DNA from: Acidobacteriota bacterium
Lineage (GTDB): Bacteria; Acidobacteriota; Thermoanaerobaculia; Multivoradales; SZUA-115
Direction of reading: 5' to 3'
Length of the DNA stretch: 6,118 nt
Assembly: GCA_003231035.1 (NCBI GenBank)
Contig: QIHU01000792.1
Span: 1 to 6,118, forward strand
A program made the position numbers and the translations under genes. The notes under the pieces are model-generated. The model saw only the letters and a program-made list of their open reading frames with translations, ran no database searches and was not told the origin of the DNA. Positions 1 to 6,002 of this stretch are shown one piece after another; position 1 is the first letter of the stretch, and each line of letters starts with the position of its first letter.

Positions 1-924
1 CCCCACCCCGACATGCCCGACACCTTCAAGCAGATCATTCCCCGGGGGATGATCGCCTCGGTGGACGAGCCCGTTTTCGTCACCGCCAAAGAGGCGGAGA
101 TCTCCGACGATGCCTGGATCTTCGGCGTCGAAATCGACGGCATCGCCAAAGCCTACAGCCTCAATCTGCTCAACAGTCACGAGGTCATCAACGACAAGAT
201 CGGAGAGCGCTCCTTTGCCGCGGTGTGGTGACCGCTGGCCAATACGGCCGTCGTGTACGGCCGCGATTACAACGACAAGGAACTGAACTTCGAGGCTTCG
301 GGTGGGTTGATGCACGCCTCGCTGATCATGCAAGACAAAGAGACCGACAGCTATTGGTCGATCATGAGCGGCGACTCGCTGGCGGGAGAGTTCAAGGGGA
401 CGACCCTGCGCGAGCTGCCCTTGGGAGAAAAGGCCCAGTGGAAAAACTGGGTTGCCGACCATCCCAACACCTTGGTCCTCTCCGTGGACGGAGTGGAACA
501 CGAGGAGAACAACCCCTACGACAACTATTTCAAGTCCGACGAGGGCTTTCGCGGCCTCGAAGCCAGCGACGACCGGCTGCCGACCAAAGAGCCGATCTAC
601 TCCTTTCACCGGGCAGGCAAAGCCTACGCCGTGCCCTTCTCGGCTTTCGAGGGCGGTGGGGTGGTCGAACTCGGTAAGCGCCAGCTCTTCCTCTACCGCC
701 CCACCGGAGTCGAGATCTTCTACTCGACCTTGGCCTTCGTCGGCGGTCAGTTCAAGCAAGATGGCGAGCACTGGGTCGACACCGCTTCTGGCGCCGCCTT
801 TGACACCAAGGCCGGACACTTCGTCGGCGGCGAGGGGGCCAAGATCGAACGGGTGGACGGGTTCGACACCTTCTGGTTCAACTGGAGCATGAACAATCCC
901 AAGACCCTGATTCTGCCCCAGTAG
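1..924 (+). CDS. DUF3179-family protein, probable selenoprotein with in-frame UGA (5' partial)
   Basis: The reading frame is open from base 1, so the true start, and any export signal, lies upstream of the window. It runs to TAG at 922-924, interrupted once by TGA at 229-231, and both halves are in the same frame. The first half has the DUF3179 pattern GVEIDGIAKAYSLNLLNSHEVIND, comparable to the family's G-V-x-I-N-G-E-A-R-A-Y-P-L...N-W-H-E-I-V-N-D. The second half continues with PLANTAVVYGRDY, then GGLMHASLIMQDKETDSYWS, like the family's GLLYNSDLVMYDRxTxSLWSQ. It ends with the characteristic FDTFWFNWSMNNPKT region. The TGA (codon 77 of the window) sits at the first Cys of the family's TYCPLC-type motif, so it is best read as selenocysteine. 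The second Cys of that motif is Ala here. The biochemical role of DUF3179 is unknown to me; a redox function is inferred only from the Cys/Sec. Alternatives are a nonsense mutation or a base error of TGC/TGT to TGA. Family assignment is strong, Sec is likely. Confidence 0.85.
217..239 (+). other. Second hairpin enclosing the UGA
   Basis: Bases 217-224 (GCCGCGGT) can pair with 231-239 (ACCGC, unpaired T236, GGC), an 8-bp stem with one bulged U and the 6-nt loop GTGGTG. The first two bases of the UGA lie in the loop and its A pairs. The stem can coexist with the hairpin at 245-263. A ribosome with the UGA in its A site would already have melted this stem, so it is unlikely to be the recoding signal itself; it may be a chance product of GC-rich codons. 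Confidence 0.35.
229..231 (+). other. In-frame UGA, predicted selenocysteine codon
   Basis: This TGA is the only stop in a frame otherwise open from 1 to 924. The codons around it read A-A-V-W-[UGA]-P-L-A-N-T-A-V-V-Y, which lines up with the family's V-T-Y-C-P-L-C-x-x-A-V-V-Y so that UGA replaces the first Cys. Cys-to-Sec exchange at a conserved cysteine, with homology continuing downstream, is the standard signature of a selenoprotein. A point error or a real nonsense mutation at exactly this codon cannot be ruled out from one sequence. Confidence 0.78.
245..263 (+). promoter_or_regulatory. Candidate bacterial SECIS hairpin
   Basis: Bases 245-251 (CGGCCGT) pair perfectly with 257-263 (ACGGCCG), giving a 7-bp stem capped by the 5-nt loop CGTGT (252-256). 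The stem begins 13 nt after the UGA, and 20 nt separate the UGA from the loop. Bacterial SECIS elements lie inside the coding region just downstream of the UGA, with an apical loop roughly 16-37 nt away and a G among the first two loop bases; here G253 is the second. It lacks the bulged U of the E. coli fdhF element. If U251-A257 does not pair, the loop is 7 nt and the G is third. SelB binding is inferred. Confidence 0.6.
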
Positions 925-938
925 GGTCACCCCTTGTA

Positions 939-985
939 GCCGCCCAGATCGCGCTTCGCGAGTGCGCGATCTGGGCCTTGGCGGC
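939..985 (+). terminator. Strong hairpin downstream of the DUF3179 gene, terminator-like
   Basis: Bases 943-954 (CCCAGATCGCGC) are perfectly complementary to 964-975 (GCGCGATCTGGG), a 12-bp stem with a 9-nt loop (955-963). A further outer pairing of 939-942 (GCCG) with 982-985 (CGGC) is possible across an unpaired CCTTGG. The hairpin starts 14 nt after the stop codon and lies between two genes on the same strand, where a terminator would separate transcription units. No T-run follows the stem, so it is not a canonical intrinsic terminator; it could instead protect the 3' end of the mRNA. Confidence 0.55.
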
Positions 986-1031
986 GCAACCCGGATAGAC
1001 TTGTCTCCCTGCTTCCAGGAGTTATTCAACC

Positions 1032-1036
1032 AGGAG
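1032..1036 (+). promoter_or_regulatory. Ribosome binding site fixing the DUF1015 start
   Basis: AGGAG lies 6 nt upstream of the ATG at 1043. It supports that start over upstream in-frame alternatives, which have no comparable site. Confidence 0.65.
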
Positions 1037-1042
1037 CCAACC

Positions 1043-2281
1043 ATGCGCCTCTTCGCCTTTCAAGGCATTCGCTACGCCCGACCCAGCGTCGAGATCGACC
1101 CTCTCGCGGCCCAACCCTACGACCAGCTGGACGATGCGGCGCGCGACGAGTTGCACGCCATCTCGCCGCACCAGTTCAGCCATCTGACTAGACCCCTGGC
1201 CGACGAGGGCGGCGACGCCTACGGCGCCGCGGCCCGGCTGCATGGCTCGTGGATGCGCGACGGCGTCGTGCTGCGCGACGACGAGCCGAGCCTCTACATC
1301 TTTTCGACCGAACTAGCAGACGGCGGCAGGCGGCTGGGGATCTGTGGACTGGCCGGCCTGGAAGCACCCGATGCCGGCATCATCCGCCCGCACGAAGAGA
1401 CCCTGGCCAAGCCGCTGGCCGATCGCGTGGCTCTGCTGGAAGCGACGAAGATCGACCTCGAACCGGTCTTCTTCCTCTCCCAGGACGAAGGGCGGCTGGA
1501 GGCGCTGATCGAGGACGATCTCGACGGTGCCGAGACTGTGGCCGAACACACCGACGCCGACGGTCACCGCCATCGCCTCTACCGAATCCACGCTAGCGAG
1601 CGCATCGCCGCCTACCAGGAGCTGCTCGCTCCCCTACCGGTGGCCATCGCCGACGGCCATCATCGCTACAAGACCGCCCGCCTTTACGCCGAACAGTCGG
1701 GCGCGACCCAGGGCAGCGCGGCGAGCGCCAAGATGGCGGTCATCACCAGCCTCTCTTCCCCCGGTTTGACCATCGACCCCATCCACCGAGCCTTGCGCCA
1801 GAAAATCGATATCGCGGCCGCGGCCCACCTGGTGGTGGAAACCCGCCCGGTCGGCGCCAAAGACATGAGTGAGCTGGCCGCCGCCGTCGCCATCGCGCCA
1901 CAACCGGCGCTGGGCGTGTGGAAGGTGGGACGGCTACCGGAGATCTGGCAACTCGACTCCAGCCAGGCCGGGGCCACCATCCCCGAGAACGCCAAGAGGC
2001 TCAGCGTCTCGCTGCTCCACGGCGTCGTCCTCCCGGCCCTCGGCTTGGGCGAGTCGGCGGCCACCGACGGCACCGTCGTCTACCGCTCCGACCCCGCACA
2101 GCTCAGCGAGCAGCTGGCCGCAGGGGAACTCAAGGTGGGCTTCGCCTTGCCGCCCATGTCGCCCAACGAATTTGCCGGCGCCATCGCCCAAGGCGACATG
2201 CTGCCGCCCAAGGCGACCCGCTTCCTTCCCAAGCTGATCTCGGGGCTGGTGTGGGCCGATCACCAGTCGAAGATGGCCTAA
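1043..2281 (+). CDS. DUF1015 family protein
   Basis: The predicted protein has 412 residues, a normal length for the family, and looks cytosolic: no signal peptide or membrane segment is visible. Family marks, in order, are an N-terminal PYD motif (residues 25-27) followed by a helical stretch resembling the family's PYDVI region; RPHEETLAKPLADRVALLEAT, matching the family's HE-T-x-P-x-x-DR-x-x-L-L-x-A-T segment; and the hallmark IADGHHRYK (residues 202-210), the likely active or ligand-binding site. The function is not established as far as I know. Homologues in some bacteria lie near serine biosynthesis genes, but none is seen here. The ATG at 1043 is chosen over longer in-frame openings from 962 because it has an AGGAG (1032-1036) upstream at good spacing and the protein then begins at the conserved MRLFAFQGIRY segment. 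The earlier opening would run through the hairpin at 943-975. The next gene begins 10 nt after its stop. Confidence 0.9.
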   Translation: MRLFAFQGIRYARPSVEIDPLAAQPYDQLDDAARDELHAISPHQFSHLTRPLADEGGDAYGAAARLHGSWMRDGVVLRDDEPSLYIFSTELADGGRRLGICGLAGLEAPDAGIIRPHEETLAKPLADRVALLEATKIDLEPVFFLSQDEGRLEALIEDDLDGAETVAEHTDADGHRHRLYRIHASERIAAYQELLAPLPVAIADGHHRYKTARLYAEQSGATQGSAASAKMAVITSLSSPGLTIDPIHRALRQKIDIAAAAHLVVETRPVGAKDMSELAAAVAIAPQPALGVWKVGRLPEIWQLDSSQAGATIPENAKRLSVSLLHGVVLPALGLGESAATDGTVVYRSDPAQLSEQLAAGELKVGFALPPMSPNEFAGAIAQGDMLPPKATRFLPKLISGLVWADHQSKMA

Positions 2282-2291
2282 CAGCCCCCTC

Positions 2292-2675
2292 ATGCCCACC
2301 TACATGCGAGAAGACCGCAAACCGGTCGTCCAGTTCGAGCCGGCGCTCGAGATCTCCCCCTTCATCCTCTTTCGCCGGCTGAAGAAGGGGCAGGAGCTGC
2401 ACTTGTTCGACGTGCGCCCCACTCCCGGCCCGCTCAGCCTGGCCGGGGCCCGGCGGTGGCCCGGCCAGGATTGGGAGCCCGAAGACGAAAAGCCGGTGGT
2501 CCTCTTCGACCACAACGGCAACACGGCGATCCCCATCGTCCAGAAACTCCAAGCGGCCGGCTTCGAGCAGGTGCGCGCGCTGTTCGGCGGCTTGGAACTC
2601 TACGAGTTCTCGCTCGATCCGCAGGTGGTTGGAAGCGAGACCTACCTGGTGCGCTCAGACGATCCAGGGGGTTAG
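2292..2675 (+). CDS. Small rhodanese-like protein lacking the catalytic Cys
   Basis: This encodes a 127-residue, probably cytosolic protein that looks like a single rhodanese fold. The visible marks are LHLFDVRP (residues 37-43), matching the L-x-D-V-R entry motif; VVLFDHNGNTA (69-79) at the position of the active-site loop; and GFEQVRALFGGLELYEF (90-106), matching the usual G-x-x-x-V-x-x-L-x-G-G-x-x-x-W end. Active rhodaneses have Cys at the start of the loop; here it is Asp73, and the sequence shown has no cysteine at all, so sulfur transfer by the usual persulfide is not expected. A binding or regulatory role is inferred. The gene starts 10 nt after the DUF1015 stop, with no clear Shine-Dalgarno, which suggests translational coupling; an ATG at 2304 is an alternative start. 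Its last four bases overlap the 3' end of the opposing transporter gene. Confidence 0.72.
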   Translation: MPTYMREDRKPVVQFEPALEISPFILFRRLKKGQELHLFDVRPTPGPLSLAGARRWPGQDWEPEDEKPVVLFDHNGNTAIPIVQKLQAAGFEQVRALFGGLELYEFSLDPQVVGSETYLVRSDDPGG

Positions 2676-4774
2676 CCTTCGCCACCCCCTCCGCCCACTG
2701 CTCCCCAGGGTAAGACCGTCAAGGTCACCGTCGCCGCGGCCAAGGTTCCAAGGACCACCGCGATGCCGAAGCGCTGGGTCGGCGGGAAGCTCGACAAGGC
2801 GAAAATGCCGAAGCCGCTGGCCACCACCAGGGTGGCACCGAGCACCGGGCGCACCAGCTGCCTCCGCCCTTGGGCCCAAGCGAGCGCCAAGGGCAACCCG
2901 GCGCGCCGCCCGCGACGCACTGCGGTGGCCAGATGGATCATCGAGTCGACCCCCAGAGCGATGGCGATGTTGGCGGCCGGCGACGAGATAATGTCGAGCG
3001 GCAGCCGTAGCCAACCCATCGCTCCGAGCAGGAAGAGCGGTACCAGGATCAAGCCGGCGACCATCGCCACCGTGGTGCGAAGCTGTCGCGAGACGCGCGC
3101 GGCGATGAAGACAAAGAGGAGCAGCAAGCCCACTAGCCCGGTGGCGAGACTGCCCGCCACCAGCCCCGAAAGCTTACCTTGCAACTCGTAGAGCCCTCCG
3201 ACCATGCGCGCCTCCAGGCCGGCCTCGCCGACCGCCGCGCGCAGCCGCTCGACCACCACCTCGCGCCGTTCGTACCGCTGCGACTCACGCATGCGCAGGA
3301 TGAAGTTCGCCTGGGTGCGATCCTCGGTCACAAAGGCGAGGGCAACTCCCTCGAAGGCCGGGCTGGCCAACAAGTCGAGCAATCCCCGCGCGGGCAACAG
3401 GGCGACGAACGGTGAGCTCGCTCGGGCCTCGGCGACCAGCGGCGAGGCCGAGAGGACCACGCCACTCGCCGGGTCGGCCTCAAAGCTCGCCTGCAAGGCA
3501 TCGAGCTTGGCCATCGCCTCGGCGGTGTCGAGCCGGCCGCCGCCGGGATCGGCGACGACGATCGAAAGAGGGCTCGACCCACCGTCACGATCGATCGCGT
3601 CGAGACCCTTGCGCAGCTCGCTTCCCGGCTTGAAAAAGGAGAGTAGGCCGGGATCGGTGTTGAGCCGGCCAACACCGAGGCCGGCGAGGAGGCAGAGGGC
3701 GACCACGGCGATGGCGAGCCGGTGACCTCCGGCGGCGATCGGTGTCGCCATCGAGACCACGTCACCCGCTCTAGCGACCCCACTCGCCGGTCGCAGATCG
3801 CGCAAGAAGAGCGGGTAAAGACCGTAGGCGAGCAGGATGGCGACCAGCGCCCCCAGCGCCCCGGAGATCCCCAGCTCCCGCATCGGCTTGGCGGCGGCGA
3901 AGAGGAGGCTCAAGAAGCCGAGAAAGGTCGTCGCCATGCTCCAGTACGAAGCCTCGAAGGTGGCGCGCATCGCCCGCTGCACTACCTCGGCCTCTCCACC
4001 TTCCTGGCTTGCAAGCAGCCGCCAGTTCGAGGTCAAGAAGACGATGTGCGAGAGGGTGAGAACGAAGACGATAGTGACCAAGTTGGCAGTCAGCACCCCG
4101 ATAGGCACGGAGAAGAAGGCGAGGATTGCCAGGGTAAGGGCACAGGCGACAAGACAGGTGGCCAACGTTCCCACCACGATCCAAGCCGAGCGAAAGAGGA
4201 GGCCGACCATCAGCGCGAAGAGGAGGATGGCGACCGCGCTGAAAATCTTGAGGTCGCGCAGCAGGTAGCGGCGCACCAGCTCCACCACGTAGGGCACCCC
4301 GGAAAGTTCGACCGGCAGCGGTGAAGTTTCCACCCGTGCCTCCACCGCGCGCACCGTCTCGGGCACACTCGCTTCGAGAAGAGAGACCACCAGACTGGTG
4401 GCCAGAGGATCGGTGCCATCGGCCGGTTGCGCCACCAACAGCCGACCCCAAAAGGGGCTACCGAACGTCGCCTCCGGTGTCTTGGGACCCGAGGCCAAAC
4501 TGAACACTGCGCTCACTCCGGGAAGCTTTTTCAACTCTTCGGTCAAGGTCGCGATCGAGGCCGCGTAGTCGGAAGAATGGACCTCCCCCGCCGCGCGCAG
4601 GAAGAGCTGCGGACTGGCCGGGAAGAGTTCCTCGATCCGCGCCGAGGTCGCCATCTGGGGATCGTCGGTGGAAAAGAAGAAGTCGCTCTCGACCTTGGGC
4701 GCCAAATCGACCCCGAAGAGCACCGCCACCACGGCGAGGGCGGCCAGGGTCACCAGCATCAACTTCGCTTTCAC
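2672..4774 (-). CDS. RND/MMPL-family inner-membrane exporter
   Basis: The predicted protein has about 700 residues with the RND plan: two six-helix halves, each with a large extracytoplasmic loop after its first helix. Approximate helices are 4-22, 176-194, 198-221, 225-247, 277-294, 302-324, 352-370, 536-558, 566-588, 594-616, 641-661 and 668-690. The first loop opens with FFSTDDPQMATSARIEELFP and the second with NTDPGLLSFFKPGSELRKGL, both typical of the MMPL/predicted-exporter branch. Helix 10 carries ALGVDSMIHL with Asp610, the usual proton-relay position; helix 4 has LSHIVFL where many relatives have an acidic residue. Substrate is unknown; lipids or other hydrophobic compounds are common in this branch. 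The GTG at 4774 is preferred because GGGAGG lies 4 nt upstream (4784-4779) and translation then begins MKAKLMLV, right at the first helix. ATG at 4786 or 4831 are longer alternatives with weaker sites. It lies 90 nt downstream of epmB on the same strand. Confidence 0.85.
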   Translation of the reverse strand: MKAKLMLVTLAALAVVAVLFGVDLAPKVESDFFFSTDDPQMATSARIEELFPASPQLFLRAAGEVHSSDYAASIATLTEELKKLPGVSAVFSLASGPKTPEATFGSPFWGRLLVAQPADGTDPLATSLVVSLLEASVPETVRAVEARVETSPLPVELSGVPYVVELVRRYLLRDLKIFSAVAILLFALMVGLLFRSAWIVVGTLATCLVACALTLAILAFFSVPIGVLTANLVTIVFVLTLSHIVFLTSNWRLLASQEGGEAEVVQRAMRATFEASYWSMATTFLGFLSLLFAAAKPMRELGISGALGALVAILLAYGLYPLFLRDLRPASGVARAGDVVSMATPIAAGGHRLAIAVVALCLLAGLGVGRLNTDPGLLSFFKPGSELRKGLDAIDRDGGSSPLSIVVADPGGGRLDTAEAMAKLDALQASFEADPASGVVLSASPLVAEARASSPFVALLPARGLLDLLASPAFEGVALAFVTEDRTQANFILRMRESQRYERREVVVERLRAAVGEAGLEARMVGGLYELQGKLSGLVAGSLATGLVGLLLLFVFIAARVSRQLRTTVAMVAGLILVPLFLLGAMGWLRLPLDIISSPAANIAIALGVDSMIHLATAVRRGRRAGLPLALAWAQGRRQLVRPVLGATLVVASGFGIFALSSFPPTQRFGIAVVLGTLAAATVTLTVLPWGAVGGGGGEG

Positions 4775-4864
4775 ATCGCCTCCCATGGGAACTGAACCTT
4801 GGTGTCGCACTGCGGATCTGACCCGCGCCACCTGTGTCGAATAACGTGCCGAGCCAAGAGAAAG
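4775..4864 (-). other. Spacer between epmB and the exporter gene
   Basis: These 90 bases hold the exporter's Shine-Dalgarno and a 10-bp palindrome at 4781-4790. I see no convincing intrinsic terminator for epmB and no clear -35/-10 pair, so the two genes may be co-transcribed. Confidence 0.4.
4779..4784 (-). promoter_or_regulatory. Ribosome binding site that selects the GTG start of the exporter
   Basis: On the minus strand GGGAGG is followed by CGAT and then GTG (4774-4772). The ATG at 4786 overlaps this site and has only a weak AAGG at longer distance upstream. The site also lies within a 10-bp palindrome, TCCCATGGGA (4781-4790). Confidence 0.5.
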
Positions 4865-5917
4865 TTACGCCGAAACCTGCAACTCGACTGGTACCTTGGC
4901 ATTCTGTCCGGCCTCCTCGCGGACCAATTTGGGGACCAGATAGCCTGGCAGTTGCGTCGCCATCTCGCCCACGATCCGCGCCGCCCGCGCCTTTTCAACC
5001 TCGAAGTGTGCGGCACCGCGGACGCGATCCAAGAGGTGAAGGTAGTAGGGCAAGACCCCGGCGGCGAACAGAACCTCCGAAAGCTCACCAAGAACCGCCG
5101 CTGAGTTGTTGATCCCGGCCAACAGGACCGCTTGATTGAGCACCGTCACGCCCGCCTCGCGCAAGCGACGAAGGCGCGCCGCGACGGCGCCATCGATCTC
5201 CCGTGGATGGTTGGCATGGACCACCATCACCGGCTGCAGGCGCGTGCCGGTGAGCCAGCCGAGCAGCCGATCGTCGACTCGCTCGGGCAGGACGATCGGC
5301 AGCCGAGTGTGCACCCGCAGCCGGCGCAGGTGGGGAATGCGCGCCAGCTCCTCGGCCAGCGCGGCCAACCGGCCGTCGCCCCATAGCAGCGGGTCCCCGC
5401 CGGAGAGGATCACCTCGCTCAAGGTGGGGTCCGCGGCGAGGTAGCGCAGAGCCTGGCGTTGGGCGGCACCGGTCAAGGGATGGTCGGCATAGGGAAACTC
5501 GCGCCGGAAACAGTAGCGACAGTTGACCGCGCACCCCCCGGCGACGATCAATAGCGCCCGCCCCTGATACTTGTGGAGCAGGCCCGGAGCAGCGGCCGCT
5601 GAGAGATCACCGACCGGGTCGCCCACGAAGCCGGCCACCTCTTCGAGCTCTCGCCCCAGGGGCAGAACCTGGAGCAACAGCGGGTCGTTGGGGTCACCGC
5701 GACGCATGCGAGCGACGAAACCGCGCGGTACCCGCAGCGGGAACCGGCGCGCCGCCGCCGTGGCCGCGGGGAGGAGTTCCCGCGGCAAGCCCAGCATCGT
5801 CAGCAGCTCTTCCGGGTCGCTCACCGCCCGCGACAGCTCACCGCGCCATCCCTCCTCGGCGCAACGATCCTCCCGCACAGGTAAAGTCTCCGCTACAAGC
5901 TCGGTTTTCGATATCAT
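4865..5917 (-). CDS. epmB: EpmB, EF-P-(R)-beta-lysine pathway lysine 2,3-aminomutase
   Basis: This 350-residue cytosolic radical-SAM, PLP-dependent enzyme converts (S)-alpha-lysine to (R)-beta-lysine, which EpmA attaches to Lys34 of elongation factor P. Similarity to E. coli EpmB (YjeK, about 342 residues) runs end to end: an N-terminal DPEELL segment, LRVPRGFVARMRRGDPNDPLL, PGLLHKY, then the iron-sulfur cluster motif CAVNCRYC with Cys129, Cys133 and Cys136. It continues with LSGGDPLLW, a SAM-contacting region, HTRLPIVLPERV, LNQAVLLAGINNS, GVLPYYLHLLDRVRGAAHFEV, and GYLVPKLVRE, where Lys330 is the expected PLP lysine. Clostridial-type lysine 2,3-aminomutases are longer and carry a C-terminal extension missing here, which favours EpmB over a catabolic enzyme. 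The start ATG (5917) has GGAG about 10 nt upstream. The gene is divergent from efp, as in E. coli. epmA is not in the window. Confidence 0.93.
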   Translation of the reverse strand: MISKTELVAETLPVREDRCAEEGWRGELSRAVSDPEELLTMLGLPRELLPAATAAARRFPLRVPRGFVARMRRGDPNDPLLLQVLPLGRELEEVAGFVGDPVGDLSAAAAPGLLHKYQGRALLIVAGGCAVNCRYCFRREFPYADHPLTGAAQRQALRYLAADPTLSEVILSGGDPLLWGDGRLAALAEELARIPHLRRLRVHTRLPIVLPERVDDRLLGWLTGTRLQPVMVVHANHPREIDGAVAARLRRLREAGVTVLNQAVLLAGINNSAAVLGELSEVLFAAGVLPYYLHLLDRVRGAAHFEVEKARAARIVGEMATQLPGYLVPKLVREEAGQNAKVPVELQVSA

Positions 5918-6002
5918 GCCGTTCGGTCTCCACCCCGGTATGGGCGTTTGTCTCTAGGCTGCCTAGTTATCGCTTCCACTTTTATCCTCGCGAGGAAACT
6001 CG
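5918..6002. promoter_or_regulatory. Divergent epmB-efp intergenic region with a 13-bp palindrome
   Basis: These 85 bases must hold promoters for both genes unless they are read from elsewhere, and they are clearly less GC-rich near efp. A perfect inverted repeat CTAGGC-T-GCCTAG lies at 5954-5966, roughly central, and could be an operator or chance. I could not identify a well-spaced -35/-10 pair on either strand. Confidence 0.45.
5992..5997 (+). promoter_or_regulatory. Ribosome binding site of efp
   Basis: GAGGAA lies 5 nt upstream of the ATG at 6003 and supports that start, which also matches the start of other EF-P proteins (MAT...). Confidence 0.65.

Noticed and set aside
225..677. A + strand frame of 150 codons overlapping the DUF3179 gene.
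   Set aside because: It is an Arg/Gly-rich out-of-frame shadow with no recognisable motifs; a frameshift is not needed since the true frame continues through the TGA.
253..924. A separate gene starting at GTG 253 after the TGA.
   Set aside because: No ribosome binding site is seen, and this start would cut off the conserved PLANTAV segment that precedes it in the same frame. The sequence on both sides of the TGA makes one DUF3179 protein.
978..1001. A possible promoter TTGGCG...TAGACT upstream of the DUF1015 gene.
   Set aside because: The spacing is only 12 bp and the -35 box would lie next to and partly in the hairpin region; this is not enough to call a promoter.
2185..2217. A 13-bp direct repeat CGCCCAAGGCGAC, 20 bp apart, inside the DUF1015 gene.
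   Set aside because: The two copies lie in different frames and encode different residues; it is probably chance in GC-rich coding DNA.
3722..4324. A 200-codon + strand frame antisense to the exporter.
   Set aside because: It is rich in Glu, Gln, Arg and His as expected for a reverse shadow of hydrophobic GC-rich coding sequence, without motifs or a start signal. The opposite strand gives a clear RND protein.
4865..5917. Reading the radical-SAM gene as a catabolic lysine 2,3-aminomutase (kamA).
   Set aside because: The length, lack of a C-terminal extension, end-to-end resemblance to E. coli EpmB and position next to efp favour EpmB.
5571..5957. A 128-codon + strand frame antisense to epmB.
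   Set aside because: It is a low-complexity Ser/Arg/Pro shadow of the well-supported epmB and crosses its start and part of the promoter region.
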